The translations under genes and the position numbers were made by a program. Shown in pieces: positions 56,906 to 64,000 of a stretch of 64,000 bases of DNA. The notes beneath the pieces are model-generated. The model had not been told where the DNA came from, ran no database searches, and saw only the letters and a program-made list of their open reading frames with translations. The number at the start of each line of letters is the position of its first letter. Positions within the stretch are counted from its first letter, which is position 1. This stretch comes from Neopestalotiopsis rosae. Taxonomy: Eukaryota; Ascomycota; Sordariomycetes; Amphisphaeriales; Sporocadaceae. Location of the stretch: contig JALGAS010000002.1 of NCBI GenBank assembly GCA_023078685.1, forward strand, positions 1,736,001 to 1,800,000. Reading direction: 5' to 3'.

Positions 56906-58809
56906 ACAACCAAAAAAAAAGAGTCAATTGCCCCAAACCTGCGATATATTCACTAACTTGAGAAGTCTGTTCTTATTCATGGTGCTGCTGGGGGTGTGGG
57001 CCAAGCTGCGATCCAGATAGCGAAAATGCTCGAAGCGGAAATTCACGTGACAGTCAGCAATGACAGAAAAGCTCAATACCTGATGGATGTTTACGATGTG
57101 CCAAAAGCTCGGATATACAACTCCCGTTCGTCATCGTTCGTCGAGGAACTCATCAGGGAAACTGGAGGTAAAGGCGTCGATGTCGCTCTGAATTCGACTT
57201 CGGGAGAGCTCTTGCATGCGACCTGGCGCTGTGTAGCCAAATGGGGAACAATGGTTGAACTAGGCAAGACGGACCTTGCAGGGGGCGGAAAGCTTGATAT
57301 GGCGGCGTTCCTGGACAATCGTAACTACTGTTGTGTCGACATGGAGCAGATGAGTCGAGAAAGGCCGGAGCTCGTGGACAGGTATGTGTACCCAGTTCTC
57401 AGTCTTAGTGTGCTGTTCATTTGCTGACTCATCATAGTCTCTTGAGCCAGATGACGCAGTATCATCGACAAGGCCACATCAAGCCCATACATGTCGAAGA
57501 AGTTTTCGAGGCCCAAAATATTCAAAACGCATTCAGGTACATGTCAAAGGGCAAGTACCTGGGGAAAATTGCAGTCAAAATTCGAGACGAGGCTAGCACG
57601 CCTACTTTCGGCGACGTGCAACCGCAAAAATTGGCTGTCGCACAATTTGACCCTTCATCGTCATACCTTCTTCTTGGTGCCCGCGGGATTGGGCGGTCCA
57701 TATCCATATGGATGGTGGAACACGGGGCTCGGAATCTCACGTTCCTATCGCGAAGTGCTGGTCGTCAGGAAGAGGACAAGACACTCGAAGAGGAGCTCAA
57801 GAGCATGGGCTGCAAAGTTCAATTCGCCCTCGGAAACGTTACGGAGCATGCTGATGTGGAAAAAGCCATTCTCGGATGTCCTGCACCGGTGAAGGGAATT
57901 GTAAACCTTCAGGGTTTGATTGTCGATGAGGCCTTCATGGAAATGACTATCGATCAGTGGAATTCTGTCAACGAGACCAAGGTCAAGGCTTCGTGGGTCG
58001 TCCACGAGGTGTCACAGGCTAGAGGGCTGAAATTGGATTTCTTTATCATTTTCAGCTCCTTATCCGGTGTCAACGGTCAGCAAGGACAGGCCAACTATGC
58101 AGCCGCTAATACTTTCCTGGACGCGTTCAACCAATATCGACAAAATCTAGGATTACCTTGTACATGTCTGACACTTGGAGCTATGGAAGGTATTGGCTAC
58201 TTCGTTGGCAGAGAACATCTTCTAAAAAAGATGGCCGGGACGGGCTGGCGGCGCAATTCGGAGGGTGAGCTCCTCAAAGTTTTCAATGCTGGTGTCATGC
58301 TGCAAGCTCTCTCTGAACAGAGGCGGGTCACATTTGACAGCATAAGCATCATCGACTACAATAGAGTCGTGCTTGGTATCGCCCCTGCCGTCCCCCTTAG
58401 GAGCCCCGAGGCATATACACAACACAGACAAGATGTCCGCATGGCATTGTGGCACAATGTGGGCAAGGCCGGCGGTTCGTCAGGGGCGGCCACTGATGTC
58501 CTCCGCCCATTCCTAGTATCGGCCAAGAAGAATCCTGATATTCTCAAATCTGGCGATGCGATAGTCCTGCTTGCCACAGAAATTGGTAAAAAGCTATTCC
58601 ATCTGCTATTGAGGTCCGAAGACGAGAGCGTCGACCTCGGCATGAACACTGTGGAAGCAGGCTTGGACTCGATGGTTGCGGTTGAGGTCCGATCATGGTG
58701 GAAGTTAAACTTTGGTTTTGAGGTTGCCACCAAGGACTTGCTGACAGTCGGAACATTGGAGGCCCTAGGACAACTGGCAGCGAACGGGTTGCTGTCATTA
58801 TATGCTTGA

Positions 58810-60497
58810 TTTGATAGATTATTTACATACCTCAAGGTAGGTACCTAGATGTGTGATGGAATGAATTTGAGGCGCGGGATATCGTGTAGTTTTCAAACCT
58901 AGAGCTTCAAATCACTGGAGGTGACTGATCTTGAGAAATCTCAAAGTCCCAGGGTGAGTCATCTGCCAACAGATCACATAGCAAACTTTTATAGAGTCAT
59001 CTACACAAGTATAGACACAATTTTAGATCGCTCGCTTACATGCATATTATTCTATAAAAGGAACTGCCTCCCCCTAACTGGACTACTGTGAAATAGCCTG
59101 CTACAGTACACGAAGAGAATGACCTCATATGCCTTTCTGCGATCCAATGTCCTTGAGCAAGTAGAATAGCAGCCAGGATGAATGTACAAGGCACAATGCA
59201 GATTGGAGCCACAAGTCCGTCTGAGCAGCTAAATACAGGGCCGGCACACTGATGCTTGCCGAGGCTCGCGTTAACACATACGTGCACAATCGTTTTTAAA
59301 GTTTCCTGGTCATACTCGCAATCAGAGGAAAATCATATGCTCTGGTGAGAGAAAGCTCTCAGGTTCGCCAGTTGGCAGTATGTAAAGTATGGGCCGGTCG
59401 GGACTGTGGGTGTACGTGGGCGCATCCCACCTTACCCACTGTGAAAACACCCCTAGCGACGATCGTCCAGCTTCGAGCTCCACGCCTACCTTGTAGACGC
59501 GCGCCTGCGACTTTTCCAGCTAAGGGGGTCTTATGCTTATTTTGGAAACCCCTTAGGCCAAGGCTCATCCGAGCTTGCGTTGTGCATTGCAGCCGCTAGG
59601 TCTGTGAGGAGTGCTGGCGCTTATCTTATTAATCCTGCGCCCTACTTAATGTGAGACCGACGGTCGCCGAGCAAATACAGTCAAACTGAGATCAGCATCA
59701 CCGGGCGCGCAGAAATCTGTCGCTGAATGTGCGCACTCCAAGCGATATTACCAGGGTGATCCGCCAAAGAGATGCGGGGATGGGCGTGACGGCGATCAGA
59801 CTTTGAGCTTTGTAGTTTGTATGTCGAACCGAGATGACGCCGACGATACCATGCAACCGATTCTTTGCTGTATGGATTTCGCGACGGAACATGTCGATAT
59901 ACGACGCGTCCAAATGTGTCAGAAGGGCTCCAACAATCCTCAATGCATTGAAGCCGGCAATTGGGCGGGAGATTCTCCCAGTGCAGACCTGATGGGATCG
60001 GAGTTGGAGGCCTACAAGGCGGATCCTTCCAAATCATGGCCTCAAATATGTCTATGCACGACCCCGCGATCGGCGGGCATACTTTGATTGTGAGCCTAGA
60101 TACTAGCAAGTGGATGATTTGACCGGAGACGGGGAGCGCAGCCTATCCCGCTGGGAGCTGGAGTTTCTCTCAGATAAAAGAGTTGTAACCTCTTATGCTA
60201 CGTGTTCTGCTGCTGACTTGTCCGGTAAAAAGCTTTGAGACCTAAGTCAACAGTAATTCTAAGAGCAGACAAATAAAAATGCGAAATGTTATTTTCCGCC
60301 AGTATGGGTCACATACAACAACTAAAAATAGACGGTAACGCCACAGAACCTATGGATCCAGCCAATTGTTTGCACTCCATAATTATGAAATGACTAAGAC
60401 TGAATAAAGTACCGGGCAGAGATCATATTTATCGTCTTCAAAAACTACTCAACAGGAGGGGAGCACTAGAACAGCCAAACCCACCGACAAGCCTACT
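58810..60497. other. Intergenic region, no gene seen
   Basis: It lies between the 3' end of the PKS (+) and the 3' end of the JmjC gene (-). Several short frames overlap on both strands (59.3-60.1 kb); none is convincing. Confidence 0.5.
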
Positions 60498-62795
60498 TCA
60501 GGGAGCCTTATCAAGCCACTCTTGCAACTCATCATGCGATATATCCAAAAGTAGCGCAGGATCTCGTCTCTCCCAACTATACACGGGAATATCTTCCCCG
60601 CGGAACATTGAATCAATGATCACTTCACCAATGTCCAACACACATTGGGCAGGGCCGTCCTTGAGTAATCGCTTGAGTGACTTGATATCATCTTTCGAGA
60701 AGTCCTTAAGGTCCGAAAGGCTGACGTGGTAAGGCTCCGTCCGCTCCGCTGGAATAAGACAAAGCCAGCCCGCTCGCAAGTCGCCGAGCGTTTTGCCCTT
60801 ATTACGCCATAGAGATAAATGACGGTTGGTGTAAGTTTTGTCTGGTAGTCCTAATCGAAGTCGAATGCTATCCCAGTCTGCATCATTTAATCTGTCTTTA
60901 GCGGCATGAAAGCCAACGATTCTTGCGAACTCGATCTGACCCAATGCAAGAAGCAGTGAGTAGAGCTTCGATCTAGAATCAAATGTGGTAAGCATGGTTA
61001 GTAGCTGCTTCGCATGCTTGCCGTCATTCTCCCTACAGCTCTCATTTGTCTTCATGCCCTTCATCAAAGCCCTAGCTGTGAGATCCTGAGATCTCCAACC
61101 TTGTACAATTTCGAAGAGATTGCGAATACCGAAGCGGCTTTTTGCAGCCAACGCCATGCGAACGACCAAAGGCTTCACGTCTTTCAGTTCCCTCTTTAAG
61201 AACGGCTCGCAAAACTTGTCCTGACTTTCCAAGTATCTCTGCCAGGTATCCACATTGGCCTTGTTGACGGGTTTCTTAATCAATAATCGAAGTTTTCGTG
61301 CAGATTCGTTCTGAGATTCGACTCGACGTTTAAGGTCTGGTTTGCTTCTTTTAGGTCGAGGATAAGGGGATCCGCGAAGAGGCCTCTTCAGCTCTCGCCT
61401 GTTCGTTGCTACCACTGATATCTCGGCATTGGATATAGGGGTAATCTGGGCGTACTTCTTGTGCAATGGATAAAGCCCACATTCCGAGCAGACCAGTATT
61501 TCCTTCCCCGGAAAACTTTCATGGGGTAATAAAAGGTTCGAAGAAATGGCCAAGCTTGGAGTCAAATTAATGACACAGTGATATTCCCGTGGTTTAGTGA
61601 GCATCATTGTGCCTGGGCCTAATAAATCCATTCGACATCTGATTCCTTCCTGTTCAAGTCGTCTGGGCGATATAATGCATGAGATATGGCGGACGGTCTG
61701 ATCATGGCGGGGGCTTCCTTCGTATGGAAACAGGCTCTCCACAAAATCCTCAAATTTCGTTGTGTCTTCGATCGGAATTCTGAGCCATAGTTTGTAACCA
61801 ACAGCTAGGTAGTTACATGAGCGCAGATTACCGTCTTCGCAATGAAAGGCCGTCCCAGAAAATCGTTCTCCTATGTGTATCTGCACCTCATTGACTCCCT
61901 CCATGGCTTGTCCATCTTCGTTCGCCAGCTGCGCCAGTTGTTTCCCAGGGTGCAAGAGACTGTCGATCTGGGAAAATTCAGGGCCCAGCTCGGCAGCAAA
62001 TGTCTTTCCAACATAGTACGGTATCCATTTCTTTGGCGGATGAGTAAAGACGACCTCGAGGCATGCGTCAATATCATCTTCCGAGGGTCGCTCAATAGTC
62101 TTAGAGAAGTTTGGCACTATCACCCGAGAAGACGAGCATCGGAACAGTCGCGTCACTCCGTCCGCATTACAAGTTTCATATCGAACAGCCGCGTAGTCAT
62201 GACTTTCTGGCAGCCTCACCGCTTTCAAAAACCCCAGCCAGTCGGTATCCAAGGCGCCAACTTCGATTTTCCCAACGAACATGTCGTCAGTGATGAAATC
62301 TGAGAGGTTCAAAGTTAAATCATCATCCATCTGATCTGAGTTTAAAGTGAAAATATTCGTGCAGTATTTTTGCGATCTCTCTGTCGACGTTGTAGTTTCC
62401 ATGGAACCGCAAATTTGTTTGGCATGACGGTTGACGTGGACTTGCTGATCATCGGAATTGCCATCATTGAACGGTTGACTGTTTGCTTTTCTGGCTGTAG
62501 AATCATCCACTTTGGTAATTTGTGGAGAAGTTCGTGTATCCGTGTGTTCAATCCTTCGTCCTTTTGCATGAGGAATGAGTGACGCATTGCGGGACACTGC
62601 TTCTGCATCGCTACTAAGCACCTTGAGGTCTTGGACGGCGTGTAGTATCTCAATGATGATTCGTTGCTCTAGCTGTTGCGCCCATTTGGAAATGGAAGTC
62701 TTGCGCCGGCTTTTCGAACTCCCCGAATACTGCGAAACAGCATAATGCAGGTCGTCCACACTCTTCTTCAGCCTTTCAAGAGCGGTCCTTGCCAT
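60498..62795 (-). CDS. JmjC-domain protein (putative Fe(II)/2-oxoglutarate oxygenase)
   Basis: Single exon, 765 residues from the ATG at 62795; the frame extends upstream only to a TTG at 62864. JmjC proteins are Fe(II)- and 2-oxoglutarate-dependent oxygenases, many of which demethylate histone lysines. The likely metal ligands are visible: His and Glu in AFHCED at about residue 319, followed by SCNYLAVGYKLWLRI, and the second His in EYHCVINL at about 405. Before this is a helical N-terminus and a polar, probably disordered stretch; after it comes a Cys pair (VCSEC, about 437), a basic cluster (RPKRSKPDLKRR) and a long helical C-terminus. The C-terminal half is not one I recognise. It faces the PKS but nothing shows that it belongs to the cluster; a local chromatin role is speculation. 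Confidence 0.75.
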   Translation of the reverse strand: MARTALERLKKSVDDLHYAVSQYSGSSKSRRKTSISKWAQQLEQRIIIEILHAVQDLKVLSSDAEAVSRNASLIPHAKGRRIEHTDTRTSPQITKVDDSTARKANSQPFNDGNSDDQQVHVNRHAKQICGSMETTTSTERSQKYCTNIFTLNSDQMDDDLTLNLSDFITDDMFVGKIEVGALDTDWLGFLKAVRLPESHDYAAVRYETCNADGVTRLFRCSSSRVIVPNFSKTIERPSEDDIDACLEVVFTHPPKKWIPYYVGKTFAAELGPEFSQIDSLLHPGKQLAQLANEDGQAMEGVNEVQIHIGERFSGTAFHCEDGNLRSCNYLAVGYKLWLRIPIEDTTKFEDFVESLFPYEGSPRHDQTVRHISCIISPRRLEQEGIRCRMDLLGPGTMMLTKPREYHCVINLTPSLAISSNLLLPHESFPGKEILVCSECGLYPLHKKYAQITPISNAEISVVATNRRELKRPLRGSPYPRPKRSKPDLKRRVESQNESARKLRLLIKKPVNKANVDTWQRYLESQDKFCEPFLKRELKDVKPLVVRMALAAKSRFGIRNLFEIVQGWRSQDLTARALMKGMKTNESCRENDGKHAKQLLTMLTTFDSRSKLYSLLLALGQIEFARIVGFHAAKDRLNDADWDSIRLRLGLPDKTYTNRHLSLWRNKGKTLGDLRAGWLCLIPAERTEPYHVSLSDLKDFSKDDIKSLKRLLKDGPAQCVLDIGEVIIDSMFRGEDIPVYSWERRDPALLLDISHDELQEWLDKAP

Positions 62796-64000
62796 GGTGG
62801 CGTTGAAGATACCAGATGTCACGTCTGTGAGGACGGGATAGATAACGCGTGTGTTGGAGTTCAAAGCACGGACCTCTTAAGAACAGGTGACATGCTCTTA
62901 CGCGGCACAAGCTTGAGGTCCGTGCTCGGCTCCAGTGCACACACTCACAAACGAGAGCACTGTTCCACTTGATGCATCTCGGACGACTCAAGGTATTGCG
63001 GCTCAGACTACTCCCTCGATCAGTACTGGCCGGTGAATCTGGATTTGAAAGCTAACGGTCTTGTCTACATAGAACAGACTGCGACGAAAACAAGCTTGGC
63101 GCCTAGCTTAATAGTTGCGAAACCACATTGTGGTCCACAAGCACACCATGAATGGTACACGAATTGCGAGTTTCCGAAACAGATCCAGCCTTTTGATGAA
63201 TGCATATTTTGTCTGTGAGAGCTCTTATTGCTGAGAAATGTACTGAAAGAGTCAAAGAGCACTTAAGTAACAGCATTGACTAATCGAGCTTTGTGATTTC
63301 GAATCAAAGGACTAATGGAATATATGAGCATAGGAGACAAGAAGTCAATCCATGGTAAGTTATTGCTAAAGGCTTCTCCCGCTTCCGCTTCTTCACGATT
63401 TTGTTACAAGAAGGAGACAAAGTTACGCAGAAATGACTGGGGATGTGGCGGTGATTGCCGAAGCTTCCTCTCTTAGTTGGAGACTGCTTCGTTGGCCGCC
63501 AATCTCCTTACAGAGAAGCCGTTCACCGGCATCTGGATATTGTTGAAGTACAACTAGAGTGCGAGTTCTAGACGATCGATGGGGTGATGAGGAACCGAGA
63601 GTGCTGGGTCACAAAATGGCATGGACGACGGTGAATCTATTGCTTGTCTGAAATCTTGTAGCACTATGTATTGAGATAAGGTGGCTAGGGGCACCCAGAC
63701 CGTGGCTGTACATAATGGGAGTCTTCCCGCGTCCTTTCAGGGTAGTATTGCTGGACAATCAGACGCATATTGAACATACCTTCTGACACTGGGTGCTTTT
63801 ACTGTAAGCGTGGGAATATAATCCTTCATAATGAATACTCCAAAGTACTCGGTAGCAAGGGAATTCAAAAATTCAGAAATTCAACGAATTCGAGGGCAAT
63901 CAACCGTTACCTAGCTTCTATGGCACCAATGCGTTGTGTAGACTGAACTGTCTGACACTACAGGCAACTTGTTCTCCTTGTCTACGGCTAGGCACAGAGG
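62796..64000. other. Right-edge region, no gene seen
   Basis: It contains the promoter of the JmjC gene. Only short frames are present; the window ends in apparently non-coding DNA. Confidence 0.45.

Larger units (their letters stand above)
50950..58809 (+). pseudogene. Highly reducing type I PKS (KS-AT-DH-cMT-ER-KR-ACP), inactivated
   Basis: Reading from the ATG at 50950, exons are 50950-51698, 51756 to a break at about 55095-55122, then on to 56504, 56560-56844, 56963-57381 and 57438-58809. Domains by motif: KS about 51190-52500 with active Cys at 51775-51777; AT about 52800-53750 with GHSSGE; DH about 53880-54800 with His in GHKLDGAIIFP; cMT about 55190-55850 with LEIGAGTGAAT; ER about 56380-57560 with IHGAAGGVGQAA; KR about 57640-58240; ACP with GLDSMVAVEVR near the end. 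There is no thioesterase, reductase or condensation domain. Eleven in-frame stops lie at 51037, 51061, 51181, 51268, 51544, 52642, 52744, 52822, 53005, 53026 and 54010. By family comparison ten stand where Gln is expected and one (54010) where Trp is expected, all explained by CpA-to-TpA change. The KS His is Tyr (52183-52185). Between the first ATG and 54012 no indel is needed. From 54052 onward there are no stops, only the frame break near 55.1 kb. Confidence 0.9.

Overview
This window is nuclear DNA of a filamentous ascomycete. Short GT-AG introns, fungal gene families, and AT-rich blocks depleted of CpA and full of TpA (the mark of repeat-induced point mutation, RIP) all point that way. 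The gene set looks like a Sordariomycete, probably Hypocreales; that placement is inference from the sequence alone. Exon coordinates below come from matching GT-AG splice sites to open frames by eye.

Left part (about 0.6-27.5 kb): conserved, mostly single-copy genes. In order: an LtrA-family multispanning membrane protein (-), a mitochondrial acyl-CoA dehydrogenase (-), mitochondrial ribosomal protein uS12m (+), the GPI-anchor transamidase catalytic subunit (+), a TFIIIC delta/90-kDa-type subunit (+), a small single-pass membrane protein (-), two conserved-looking unknowns (-), HAUS/augmin subunit 6 (-), a Zn2Cys6 transcription factor (-), and a short-chain dehydrogenase (+).

Middle part (about 27.5-43.5 kb): gene-poor and rearranged. 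An F-box-like gene is cut in two by a 4.1-kb insertion. The insertion is a Fot1/Pot2-sized (about 1.85 kb) Tc1/mariner-pogo type element with about 47-bp terminal inverted repeats and a TA target duplication. It carries inside it a 2,256-bp non-autonomous LTR retrotransposon (213-bp LTRs, AATAT target duplication). Both elements are heavily RIP-mutated, while the two halves of the host gene are still open and join in frame across the TA. A decayed FTA2-like (kinase-fold) gene and a diverged inverted duplication lie nearby.

Right part (about 43.6-58.8 kb): a compact secondary-metabolite cluster with a short-chain dehydrogenase (+), a 14-TM-type MFS exporter (-), a PLP-dependent alpha-oxoamine synthase (-), and, divergent from it, a highly reducing polyketide synthase (KS-AT-DH-cMT-ER-KR-ACP, no release domain). 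Family knowledge (fumonisin, AAL toxin, sphingofungin and 2-AOD-3-ol type pathways) says an alpha-oxoamine synthase next to a release-domain-free HR-PKS offloads the chain by condensing it with an amino acid, giving a sphingoid-like 2-amino ketone that an SDR may reduce. Here the three partner genes look intact, but the PKS is dead. Eleven in-frame stops all fit CpA-to-TpA change, the KS active-site His is Tyr by the same kind of change, and there is a frame break at about 55.1 kb. The nonsense damage is confined to the first 3 kb (KS-AT to the start of DH). A JmjC-domain gene (60.5-62.8 kb, -) closes the window.
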